Below are positions 18,085-26,892 of a stretch of 64,000 nt of DNA, piece by piece. The stretch is taken from contig NZ_CP046401.1 of assembly GCF_009762775.1 (NCBI RefSeq), positions 6,832,001 through 6,896,000 on the forward strand, read 5' to 3'. The first letter of the stretch is position 1. Every line of letters begins with the position of its first letter. The notes below the pieces were generated by a model. It did not search any database. It was given only the letters and a program-made list of their open reading frames with translations, and had not been told where the DNA came from. A program made the translations under genes and the position numbers. Origin of the DNA: Maribellus comscasis (GTDB lineage Bacteria; Bacteroidota; Bacteroidia; Bacteroidales; Prolixibacteraceae).

Positions 18085-20442
18085 TTATTCATACCTGAGT
18101 GCTTCTACAGGGTTTCTGGTTGCAGCCCGCCAGCTTTGCCAGCTAACAGTTAGCAACGCAATTCCCAAAGCCAATATGCCGGCTAAAGCAAAAATCCACC
18201 AGCTTAAGCCGGTTTTGTATGCAAAATTTTCGAGTAACTTATTCATTACAAACCAGCTTAGAGGCACAGCCAGTCCAAAGGCAGTAACAATAAGTGCAAC
18301 GTAATTTTTGTTTAACAACATTAATATTTCGCTAATAGTTGCACCGTTTACTTTTCTCACACCAATTTCTTTTACCCGGTTATCAATGGAGAACTTACTA
18401 AGCCCAAGTAATCCGAGTAAAGCAATAAGAATGGTTACTACAGAAAAAAACTGAACTAATCTCTGAATGCTTAATTCAATACGGTAAGCCTGATCAAACT
18501 GCTGGTCGAGAAACGAATATTCAAAAAGGGAATTGGGAACAACATTCTCCCATTTTTCGGCTATTTCTTTGATTGTTTCTGAAATGTTAGTGCCGCTGGT
18601 TTTTACAAGCAGGTAGTTAAAATACCCGTCCCACGATTTGTTGGTTATTATCAACGGTAGTATGGAACTCCGCAGTGAGGCAAAGTTAAAATCTTTCACG
18701 ACACCAATAATTGGGTGAACGCCGCCCCGGCGTATGGTTTTACCAATCGGATCATCCCATCCCATCTTTTTTACCAGGGCTTCGTTTACCAGATAGGCAT
18801 TATCATCGGTTCCCATTTCCTGTGAAAAATTCTCCCCTTTTGTTACGGAAATATTTAACATGGACAAAAAATCTTCATCTACATCAATTACGTTTATCAG
18901 TTCCGGAGTTGCTTTTCCTTCAGGGAAATACCCGTTACTCGTTAGTCCATCGTATGGAACTTCCGAAACGGCACAGCTGTTTTTAACTCCACTGATTTTT
19001 GCTATCTCCTGTTTTAGTAGATCAGCCTTTTTACGGAGCTCTGATGTTTGTAAAGGAAGTATCAATACATTTTCTTTATCGTATCCTGAATTAAACCCTT
19101 GCATAAAACGGATTTGCTTTTGCAGGGTAAGCGTGGCAACAATAAGCAGGATGGAGATAAAAAACTGGAAAACCACCAACCCGTTTTTTAACGTTTTTCC
19201 TGATTTTCCAACCGCAACATTGTTTTTTATAATTTTTGAAGGCTGAACTGATGAAATAAAAAGCGAAGGAAAAAATGCAGACAACAGCGTAACAATCAAA
19301 ATAGTACAAACAATAAGCAGGGCATAAGCAAAACCTGATTCAGCTATAGTTGGAATGGGTTTCCCGGCCAGTTGCTCAAACCAGGGATGGAATAAACTGA
19401 CAAGGGCGAGTGCAATCAGTATGGAAACAGAAATTAAAACAGCTATTTCAGTTAACAAGTATTTTATTGTCCGGGATCGGCTGGCGCCATGTATTTTTAC
19501 CAGCCCCATTGTTTTTAATTGTTTCCCCGCGTTGGCAATAAATAAATTAATAAAGTTGATAATTACTACAACAAGCAACATTAATGCAATCATTGAAAAA
19601 GTAAGTATGCTTGTTCTCAGCCAACCCGAATCTGCATTATGGTGTAAATGAATATCAGGCAAGGGCTGAAAATAAATTTCATCTTTAATGTTAACCTTTT
19701 CATAATCCTTGTTTATGTATTTCCACATGAAAGTGTCGGCTTTCGCACTTAATGTAGTAATGTCGGTCCCCGAAACCAGTTTTATATAATGGATGTACTG
19801 GTTGCCACCGTTCCAGCCCATATACACATTTTTCTGTTTGTACCTTGTGCTGAACGAAATAAGCATGTTAAACCTAACATCTGTATTCTTGGGAGGATCT
19901 GCAGCGACTCCGGTAATGGTATAGTTCTGATCATTGAGAATCAGTTGTTTTCCAACCGGGTCGTGGTTTCCAAACAGGCTTTCCGCCAGTTTTTCAGTCA
20001 CCACTAGCGAATACGGATTCTCCAATGCTTTTTGCGGATCGCCTTCTTTTAGGTTAAAGGAGAATAGTTGAAAAAAACCGGAACTCGCATACCGATAGTG
20101 TTCAATTTTGAATGGAGAATTGTTATAATAAAAAATATCGCTTTTCGGATAAGAAATGGTAGCATATTGCTCTACACCGGGGAAATCCTGCTTTAGTGCA
20201 GTTCCCATTTCTGAAGTATACACATACGTTTCATCTTCGAATTTATCCTTTTGATAACTTTTAACGGCTACCCTGAAAATCCGGTCCTTATCTTTCTGAA
20301 ACGAATCGTAACTATATTCATTAAGCAAATACTGAATAAGAAAAAAAGTAACACACAAGCCCAGTGAAAACCCTATGATATTTATAAAGGTTATGCTAAA
20401 CGATTTCTTTAAACTTTTTAAAACAAATTTGATGTTCCACAT
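18085..20442 (-). CDS. MacB/FtsX-like ABC-type permease, copy 2
   Basis: 785 residues with the same order of domains as copy 1: N-terminal TM (SITFINIIGFSLGLCVTFFLIQYLL), MacB-like periplasmic core, FtsX domain, second core and second FtsX domain ending ATRNPVEALRYE. The N-terminal two-thirds is clearly divergent from the other copies, while the last 60 or so residues (LLENFAYKTGLSWWIFALAG onward) are nearly the same. This is the pattern expected of gene conversion or recent unequal exchange at the 3' ends. The gap to copy 1 is 16 bp and to copy 3 about 100 bp. Confidence 0.9.
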   Translation of the reverse strand: MWNIKFVLKSLKKSFSITFINIIGFSLGLCVTFFLIQYLLNEYSYDSFQKDKDRIFRVAVKSYQKDKFEDETYVYTSEMGTALKQDFPGVEQYATISYPKSDIFYYNNSPFKIEHYRYASSGFFQLFSFNLKEGDPQKALENPYSLVVTEKLAESLFGNHDPVGKQLILNDQNYTITGVAADPPKNTDVRFNMLISFSTRYKQKNVYMGWNGGNQYIHYIKLVSGTDITTLSAKADTFMWKYINKDYEKVNIKDEIYFQPLPDIHLHHNADSGWLRTSILTFSMIALMLLVVVIINFINLFIANAGKQLKTMGLVKIHGASRSRTIKYLLTEIAVLISVSILIALALVSLFHPWFEQLAGKPIPTIAESGFAYALLIVCTILIVTLLSAFFPSLFISSVQPSKIIKNNVAVGKSGKTLKNGLVVFQFFISILLIVATLTLQKQIRFMQGFNSGYDKENVLILPLQTSELRKKADLLKQEIAKISGVKNSCAVSEVPYDGLTSNGYFPEGKATPELINVIDVDEDFLSMLNISVTKGENFSQEMGTDDNAYLVNEALVKKMGWDDPIGKTIRRGGVHPIIGVVKDFNFASLRSSILPLIITNKSWDGYFNYLLVKTSGTNISETIKEIAEKWENVVPNSLFEYSFLDQQFDQAYRIELSIQRLVQFFSVVTILIALLGLLGLSKFSIDNRVKEIGVRKVNGATISEILMLLNKNYVALIVTAFGLAVPLSWFVMNKLLENFAYKTGLSWWIFALAGILALGIALLTVSWQSWRAATRNPVEALRYE

Positions 20443-20545
20443 ATCATTATACTTTTATTTTTTTCTATTCCGATGCTCGTATCTTTTTTGTCCCAGATTA
20501 AAGTAAAAACCAAAATGATGCTTTGGTCGGGATCTCCGCTCTCCT

Positions 20546-22879
20546 CTATTCATATCGGAGAGCCTCAACAGGATTCCGCGTAGCCGCCCTCCAACTTTGC
20601 CAGCTTACGGCTAGCAACGCAATTCCCAAAGCCAGCAAACCGGCCAGCGCAAAAATCCACCAGCTTAAAGTGGTTTTGTAAGCAAAATTTTCAAGCCATT
20701 TTTGCATTATACCCCAGGCAACCGGAGTAGCGACAACAAATGCAATAAGTACCCAACGAATAAATCCTTTGTTTAGCAATGATATCACTTCGCTTACTTT
20801 TGCTCCATTTACTTTTCTGATTCCAATTTCCTTGGTCCGGTTAATAATAAAATGTGATGCCAGGCCATAAAGCCCCAGACAAGAGATCAAAATTGCCACA
20901 AGGGTTAGCCAGGAAAATACGGTCATATCTTTTTCATTTTGCCGGTACAATCCGGCCATATGCTGATCCATAAACCGGAAATCAAAGGGTTCATCAGGAA
21001 ATAGATTCTCCCATTTTTTCTGAATTACCTTGACGTTCTTGAGTTCCGCTCTTAAAAAAACATAGGAAGGTTGCCCTTCAAGTAGCTCAAATTTTAAAGG
21101 TTCAATGGGGTTATTTAGTGCATCAAAATGAAAATCCTTAACTACTCCAATTATCTTTTGTGGAGGAGTTTCATCCAATATTTTCCCAACCGGATTACTC
21201 CACCCCATAGCTTTTACATATGCCTGGTTGATAATAACAGATTTATCCTTATCATTGGAATTAGTTCGTGAAAAATTACGGCCTTCAACCATTTCAATGC
21301 CAAACAAATCAATATAATTCTCATCAATTTGTGGTTGATTCAATACAAACTGTACATCATCACCATTGTCGTCTTTAACCGCCATAATTGCTTTCATCCA
21401 GTTGGAAGTTGATCCAAGATTGGTTCCACCTCCTCCAAATGCCATCGATTTCACCTCAGGCAATGCCGAAAACTCCTGTCGTATAACTTCCTTCCCCGGA
21501 AATTTTTCAGGTTCAGGAGGAATTGAAACGGCCATAAGCTGCTCTTTGTTAAACCCAAGCTCTGCATTCTTCATAAACCGAATCTGGCTCCATATCATAA
21601 ATAATCCGGCAATCATAACAATGGCAACCGCATTTTGAAAAGTAACCAGTGTTTTACCGAATAAACCAAATCCTTGTTTTTTAACGGAGGAGACTTTGGT
21701 GGTTTTAAATGCAGGATACAAACCTACCATTACACCAAAAGCAACAAAAAAACCAACGATTGGAATAGCTATCCTAATAACAGAAGACAGATCGAAATTT
21801 TTCTCAAACAATTGATTAAACATCGGGAAAAGCAAAGAAGCCAGTCCGATTGAAATAACAGCCGCAAAAAAAACGTTCAGAACCGATTCGCTGATGATAT
21901 GATAATAAATCCATCTTTTTCCACATCCGATGGTTTTACGAATGTTAAATTCATGTTCCCTCTTTTCCAGTTGTGCCAACGTCAAATTATTGTAATTGAT
22001 TCCGGCAATAATGAGTATTAATAAAGCAACCACAGAAAAGGCGTAAACGGTTGTTTTGTTTCCTTTAGGCGAATCAGCAAGTAAAGAATTATCAAAATGA
22101 ATACTTTGCAGCGGCTGCAGATGATGAACCAATTTAAAACCACCAATTTCTTTTAACAGATCAGCATATTTTTCATCTGTTAATTTTTCAATTTTACGTT
22201 TTAGCCCGGTAACATTAGCACTTGTCATTTTAAAGTAGACAAAGTACTCGCCCCAGTCAACAAGTTCGCCGATACCGTCAAAATCCGAAGGGATAAGAGC
22301 AGAAAACCGCAGGTCGGTATTCGTGGGTAAATCTTTTATTACACCGGTAATCTGGTAGTCTTTTTTGTCGATGGTAACTTTCTGCCCCAATGGAGATAAA
22401 TCACCCAAAATATTTTTGGCAAGTTTTTCTGTTAAAACAATTGTATTGGGTGATTTTAAAAATTCAGACGGATTTCCCATTAATGCAGGATAGGCAAATA
22501 GCTTAAAAATGGAAGGCGTAGCAGCTCTTACATTAATATTTTTATATTCATTTTCTCCAAACTTAAGCGTGGCACCTCCTTCCGTCTCAACGCAGGTAAA
22601 ATCTTCAATTTCCGGGCAACTGTTTTTTAGTATTTGGGCAAAAGGAGGATTTGCCAATGCCATGTCAGTGGTTTGTCCGGAGGGTGAAGTTAACGAAGTT
22701 GTAAGCCGGAAAATCCGGTTGGCATCAGGATGATAATTGTCATACGTAACTTCATTTTCAACATAAAGTGAAACAAAAATAAAGATTATCATAGCTACCG
22801 ACAGGCCAACCAAGTTCAGGAAAAAATCAAGTTTATTTTTCCTGACAACACGTAAAATATTATTTATGAATGTATTCAT
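20546..22879 (-). CDS. MacB/FtsX-like ABC-type permease, copy 3
   Basis: 777 residues. An N-terminal TM (LNLVGLSVAMIIFIFVSLYV), a periplasmic core with VTIDKKDYQITGVIKDLP (the MacB-core 'G.i.d.P' feature), a central FtsX TM set and a C-terminal FtsX set ending ATRNPVEALRYE. It is the shortest copy: the central loop after the second FtsX helix (KKQGFGLFGKTLVTFQNAVAIV) is reduced. No ATPase partner is nearby. It is probably co-transcribed with the other copies, since all lie on the minus strand with gaps of 16 to about 100 bp. Confidence 0.9.
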   Translation of the reverse strand: MNTFINNILRVVRKNKLDFFLNLVGLSVAMIIFIFVSLYVENEVTYDNYHPDANRIFRLTTSLTSPSGQTTDMALANPPFAQILKNSCPEIEDFTCVETEGGATLKFGENEYKNINVRAATPSIFKLFAYPALMGNPSEFLKSPNTIVLTEKLAKNILGDLSPLGQKVTIDKKDYQITGVIKDLPTNTDLRFSALIPSDFDGIGELVDWGEYFVYFKMTSANVTGLKRKIEKLTDEKYADLLKEIGGFKLVHHLQPLQSIHFDNSLLADSPKGNKTTVYAFSVVALLILIIAGINYNNLTLAQLEKREHEFNIRKTIGCGKRWIYYHIISESVLNVFFAAVISIGLASLLFPMFNQLFEKNFDLSSVIRIAIPIVGFFVAFGVMVGLYPAFKTTKVSSVKKQGFGLFGKTLVTFQNAVAIVMIAGLFMIWSQIRFMKNAELGFNKEQLMAVSIPPEPEKFPGKEVIRQEFSALPEVKSMAFGGGGTNLGSTSNWMKAIMAVKDDNGDDVQFVLNQPQIDENYIDLFGIEMVEGRNFSRTNSNDKDKSVIINQAYVKAMGWSNPVGKILDETPPQKIIGVVKDFHFDALNNPIEPLKFELLEGQPSYVFLRAELKNVKVIQKKWENLFPDEPFDFRFMDQHMAGLYRQNEKDMTVFSWLTLVAILISCLGLYGLASHFIINRTKEIGIRKVNGAKVSEVISLLNKGFIRWVLIAFVVATPVAWGIMQKWLENFAYKTTLSWWIFALAGLLALGIALLAVSWQSWRAATRNPVEALRYE

Positions 22880-22927
22880 CTCCAGATATTTATTTTATAA
22901 TTATACTTTAAACTTCAATACTCAAGT

Positions 22928-22968
22928 CCTACTCATAACGTAGTGCCTCTATCCCGAGCAATCGGGAT
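22928..22968 (-). repeat. Scrap of an FtsX 3' end plus a short hairpin
   Basis: On the minus strand, 22928-22950 reads as codons for EALRYE and a stop, the same as the permease 3' ends, but only 26 bp beyond the stop of copy 4. It is followed by ATCCCGA / TCGGGAT with a GCAA loop (22951-22957 and 22962-22968). The scrap looks like a leftover of recombination between copies. The hairpin may be a weak terminator or a repeat element. Confidence 0.5.
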
Positions 22969-22975
22969 TTCAGCC

Positions 22976-25357
22976 TTACTCATAGCGTAAGGCTTCAACC
23001 GGGTTTCTCGTGGCAGCCCGCCAGCTTTGCCAGCTCACAGTTAACAAAGCAATTCCCAACGCCAGCAAACCGGCAAGTGCAAATATCCACCAACTCAAAC
23101 TCGTCTTGAAGGCAAAGTTTTCGAGCCACTTATTCATGGCGTAATATGCAATTGGCGTAGCAATAATAAATGCAATTATTAGCCACTTTACAAAATCTAT
23201 ATTGAGCAAAGCCAATACCTCTGAAATGCTGGCGCCGTTTACTTTACGGATACCTACCTCTTTGGTGCGGCGTTGTACTGAAAATGCAATATGAGAAAAC
23301 AACCCGAAGCATGAAAGCAAAACTGCAACAAGACAAAAGGCAGCGATAATTTTTGAAAGGCGTTCTTCTCCCCCGTACATGGCATCAAATTTATCGGCAA
23401 CGGTAAACAACTCAAAGGGTTTTCCTCCTGATATTTCCCCCCATTCACTTTTGATAATCGGTAACGCTTTTGCCTCGTATCCCGGCTTCACGCGAAAGAC
23501 CATGTATTCAGGATAAGCATTTTTCTTATACCTGTAAATCATTGGTGGAATTGCCTGTGCCAGTGAATTTATATTTACATCTTTCAAAACACCAATAACC
23601 GGCACTTTATAATCCTTTGAAAAAATGGCCATTTGTTTGTTTTCTATCGACTTCCATCCCAGTTTCTTTTTTAAAGTTTCATTAATTAAAATGCCCTCTG
23701 CGTCTGAGGCCAGTTCTTTAGAAAAATTGCGTCCTTCTACCACTGGTTGTTCCATCACACCTGCATAGTTCTCATCTATCCCAACAGATATGGTCGTATA
23801 AGAGTTAAAATTTTCAGGGTTAAATACAGTGAACCCGTTTTTGTAAACTGTTCCGGGAATGGCTTCTGTAGCTGCAATACCTTTAATGCCATTTTGAATT
23901 CCCCGCTTTTGTATTTCCTGCTCCAGTATCGGTGCTTTCTCTTTAATATTATTAGTTTCCCCGTTTAGCTGACTTATATTAACTGCAATCAGTCCATTTT
24001 TATTGAACCCCAAATCATGGTTTTTCATAAACGAAATTTGCTTAAAAACAAACAGCGAGGCTATAATAAGCATTGTAGCAATTGAAAGCTGCGCTACAAC
24101 CAATGATTTACGAAATACGTTTCCTGATGGATTGTATCCCTTTTTTCCTGACAGTAATTCTACAGGTCTTGGACGGGAAATTACCATAGCCGGATACAAA
24201 CCGGACAATAACCCTGAAATGAGTATGATTCCCAACAGAATAAACCAGACCGATGGATTGGAAAATAAATCGTAACCTTTCATTAATGCCAGCTTTTGAA
24301 AGGGGGGAATGAGAAGCCTGGTTAATAATAATGCTATTCCCATTGCAACAACCGTTTTAAAAAAAGTTACGATAAGAAATTCTGTTGCCAGACTCCGATG
24401 CGATGCTCCCAACACCTTGTATATTCCGGTTTCTTTTACATTCTTCTCTGTTTGACTAATAGACAGATTGACAAAATTGATACAGGCAATAACAATTATA
24501 AATCCAGCTATAACACCCAATACCCAAATCAGAACAAATGAAACCGGAGTCGATATCGGATTTTCAATATCTGTACGAAAATGAGAGCCTTTTAAGGGAA
24601 TAAGTTGAAAATCATAACGCCCGTCAATATATGGTGCTTTATGTCTTTCAAGAATGGTATTTATTTTTTGTTCCATATCTTCTTCTTGTCCCGTGTTTTT
24701 CATTTTGGCAAGAATGTGATAGCCTCCCCACCACCATAATTCTTGCCAGTTGGCTTGATTCATCGATTCCCAGGGAAGATACATTTCGAAATCAAAATCG
24801 CTGTTTACCGCAGGATTTTGAATTATCCCCTCAACTGTAAAAATCTTCTCTCCTCCATAATTTTCAACTGTAAACATTTTGCCCATTGGATTTTCCTGCC
24901 CAAACAATTTTTGCGCACACGCCCGGGTAAGTACCGAACTTCCTGGTTCAGACAAAACTGTTTCTGAACCAACCAAAAATTTTGTCCCTAACACATCAAA
25001 AATATTAGCATCGGCAACAGCAGCCCTGATACTAAACTTGGTCTCGCCACTGGTAACCGGATAGGAATAAGATGATAGCGCGGCAATCTCGCCAACCCCG
25101 GGATAATCATCACGGATTGCCTGTGCCAAAGGCAAAGGAGTGCCAAACGACAAACTTCCGTTGTTCCTGTCCTTTTCAACAACACGGTAAATTTTTTCTT
25201 TTTCAGGAATGTGATTGTCAAAGGAAAGATGATATTGCAGATACAAAATTATCAACAAACTCATTGCCATACCAATAGATAAGCCGGCAATATTTAGCAA
25301 GCCATATCCTCCTTCTTTTTTGAAAGAATGTTTTAAATGCTTAAAAATATTCATCAT
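22976..25357 (-). CDS. MacB/FtsX-like ABC-type permease, copy 4
   Basis: 793 residues. An N-terminal TM (GLLNIAGLSIGMAMSLLIILYL), MacB-like core (VENYGGEKIFTVEGIIQNP), FtsX TM set, second core and C-terminal FtsX set ending ATRNPVEALRYE. It is the most upstream intact copy and so may lie nearest the promoter. Two ATG codons in a row open the frame, and either could be used. A truncated fifth copy lies just upstream at 25387-25550, sharing the same 3' end. Confidence 0.9.
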   Translation of the reverse strand: MMNIFKHLKHSFKKEGGYGLLNIAGLSIGMAMSLLIILYLQYHLSFDNHIPEKEKIYRVVEKDRNNGSLSFGTPLPLAQAIRDDYPGVGEIAALSSYSYPVTSGETKFSIRAAVADANIFDVLGTKFLVGSETVLSEPGSSVLTRACAQKLFGQENPMGKMFTVENYGGEKIFTVEGIIQNPAVNSDFDFEMYLPWESMNQANWQELWWWGGYHILAKMKNTGQEEDMEQKINTILERHKAPYIDGRYDFQLIPLKGSHFRTDIENPISTPVSFVLIWVLGVIAGFIIVIACINFVNLSISQTEKNVKETGIYKVLGASHRSLATEFLIVTFFKTVVAMGIALLLTRLLIPPFQKLALMKGYDLFSNPSVWFILLGIILISGLLSGLYPAMVISRPRPVELLSGKKGYNPSGNVFRKSLVVAQLSIATMLIIASLFVFKQISFMKNHDLGFNKNGLIAVNISQLNGETNNIKEKAPILEQEIQKRGIQNGIKGIAATEAIPGTVYKNGFTVFNPENFNSYTTISVGIDENYAGVMEQPVVEGRNFSKELASDAEGILINETLKKKLGWKSIENKQMAIFSKDYKVPVIGVLKDVNINSLAQAIPPMIYRYKKNAYPEYMVFRVKPGYEAKALPIIKSEWGEISGGKPFELFTVADKFDAMYGGEERLSKIIAAFCLVAVLLSCFGLFSHIAFSVQRRTKEVGIRKVNGASISEVLALLNIDFVKWLIIAFIIATPIAYYAMNKWLENFAFKTSLSWWIFALAGLLALGIALLTVSWQSWRAATRNPVEALRYE

Positions 25358-25386
25358 GGTAATAAAAGATTTTATTCCCTTAAAAA

Positions 25387-25550
25387 TTACTCATATCTGA
25401 GTGCTTCAACCGGGTTCCTTGTTGCAGCCCGCCAACTTTGCCAGCTAACGGTTAGTAATGCAATACCAAGTGCCATCACTCCGGCAAGTAAAAATCCACC
25501 AGCTTAAATTGGTTTTGCAAGCAAAATATTAGATCCTTTTTCATAACTAT
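25387..25550 (-). pseudogene. 3' remnant of a fifth FtsX-like permease
   Basis: Read on the minus strand, 25387-25490 encodes LTVSWQSWRAATRNPVEALRYE-like residues and a stop, in frame with the other permease tails. A base deletion near 25490 (ggcaagtaaaaatccacc where other copies have ggcaagtgcaaatatccacc) shifts the frame. The part further upstream matches only to the region encoding NFAYKT and then fades out. There is no promoter-side portion, so it is a dead fragment. Confidence 0.8.
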
Positions 25551-25904
25551 CTATGTAACACCCAAAACATTAATGTTTTATCAATAAAAATGCCTTTTTA
25601 CTAAACTACTGAATTACAAAATCTTATAAAAGTATTAATATGAACAAGTGTCAACTTATTTTACACCGGGTGTATAATTTTTAGTCAGGTTATAAATCAT
25701 CAGACATTGAAAGATAAATAATATTTTGTGAGGCTACTGATTATATGTTAAAACCAATCATTTAGGAAAAACTTGTGAATTTGACAAAAACAATTTAGTT
25801 CAATTAATTAATTCCATAATAAGTTGAACAAAGTTTTTTATCTTTACTGCCCTATACAAATGCCCCTACCTTGGGTTATTGACAAAAAAATTAAGTACAG
25901 AATT

Positions 25905-26183
25905 ATGACTAAAGCTGACATTATAAATAAGATAGCCTCCGAAACTGATATTAATAAATTACAGATAAGTAAAACCATTGAGGCGTTTATGGATATCACA
26001 AAAGATTCTCTGGGTAAAGGTGAAAATATCTATTTGAGAGGATTTGGGACGTTTGAAATTAAGAAGCGTGCAGAAAAGAAAGCAAGGAACATTTCAAAAA
26101 ATATTACGATGGTAATTCCGGCCCACAATATTCCTTTCTTTAAACCCAGTAGGCATTTCATTGAAAAAAGTAAAAAACAGTAA
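25905..26183 (+). CDS. HU/IHF-family DNA-binding protein
   Basis: 92 residues from ATG 25905 (MTKADIINKIASETDINKLQI). The DNA-binding arm and core are clear: YLRGFGTFEIKKRAEKKARN, then IPAHNIPFFKPSRHF. HU/IHF proteins bend DNA and assist recombination, replication and transcription. The in-frame extension back to TTG 25824 is rejected: it adds a Cys/Pro-rich stretch absent from the family and would contain a TATCTTTA promoter-like element at 25839-25846. Inside a putative mobile element it could serve integration or transfer, or it could be a chromosomal gene. Confidence 0.9.
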   Translation: MTKADIINKIASETDINKLQISKTIEAFMDITKDSLGKGENIYLRGFGTFEIKKRAEKKARNISKNITMVIPAHNIPFFKPSRHFIEKSKKQ

Positions 26184-26639
26184 CAAATTAAATTGATTTT
26201 ACTTTTAAAAATAATCCACAATCATTAATTAAAATACATTTCGAATGCCCTTGGTTCCGTAGAATTTTTTTCTCCAAAATTGAAGGAAGTCTTAAGTGTA
26301 AAGACAATTAATTTTATTACAGGAATATGCTTTTTTTGTTCTCTTTTTAACATTTAAGTTTGTTTATACAGCAAAGTTTCAACAGAATTTCTTGTAGAGC
26401 CCACCAGCTTTTACGTAGCTTCAAAACTCTTTCATATTCCTTTTAAGAAGAATAACTAAAATATTGACGAAGTTTTTTATTGTATTAAACAAAAATGTTA
26501 TAAAAGTATTGTACGAAAATCAGGAATTGAGGGGCTTCACCCCTTTCACAAAATATCAACATTTTCGAAAACCCGCCAATATCAATACTCAATCTTCTTT
26601 TGAAGATGTTGATTTAATAACGATATTTGTGACAGAATT
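26184..26639. other. Gene-poor stretch with a decayed permease scrap
   Basis: No convincing gene. On the minus strand 26363-26410 can be read, with one base deleted, as SWWA-TRNSVETLLYK. This matches the SWRAATRNPVEALRYE tail of the four intact permeases, so it is a strongly decayed sixth copy. At 26541-26567 a 27-base segment recurs with three mismatches at 30463-30489. A 62-codon frame (26464-26652) crosses both and has no recognisable similarity. Confidence 0.55.
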
Positions 26640-26801
26640 ATGGTTAAATTAAAAGAAACACTTCTACGTCCGAAAGGGAGACGATTAGAGTTCAAGGCGA
26701 CAATGCCGACCAATGCTGAATTGGCCAAAACTATTGTTAATTTCGTCAATATTCAGGAGATGCGATCGACATTTCTTGAAAGAATCTTTATTTTTAAGTA
26801 A
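26640..26801 (+). pseudogene. N-terminal fragment of an AlbA_2/Schlafen-type ATP-binding protein
   Basis: An ATG frame of 53 codons reads MVKLKETLLRPKGRRLEFKA, then TMPTNAELAKTIVNFVNIQ, and breaks off. This is the opening of the AlbA_2 domain (E..LEFK..., LAKTIVAFAN.GGG). The glycine-rich part that should follow is missing. A complete relative starts 92 bp further on. It is too short to be functional and looks like a truncated earlier gene of the same family. Confidence 0.6.
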
Positions 26802-26892
26802 AATTCTTAATTTTCTAAATCTTCTTAGGGATTAAGCTTAAAAGGCTTTACAGAATATAATTGAACCCAGAGTAGAAAAGAAAACAGAACTC

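Noticed and set aside
18711..18986. Plus-strand frames opposite the permease, RND and PUL genes.
   Set aside because: They are antisense shadows of long, motif-supported minus-strand genes and have no recognisable products.
25824..25904. Longer start for the HU-like protein.
   Set aside because: The extension is Cys/Pro-rich and unlike HU N-termini; the family begins at MTKADIINKIA.
26464..26652. A 62-codon frame as a separate gene.
   Set aside because: It spans a short repeated segment and overlaps the AlbA_2 fragment; there is no motif and no start context.
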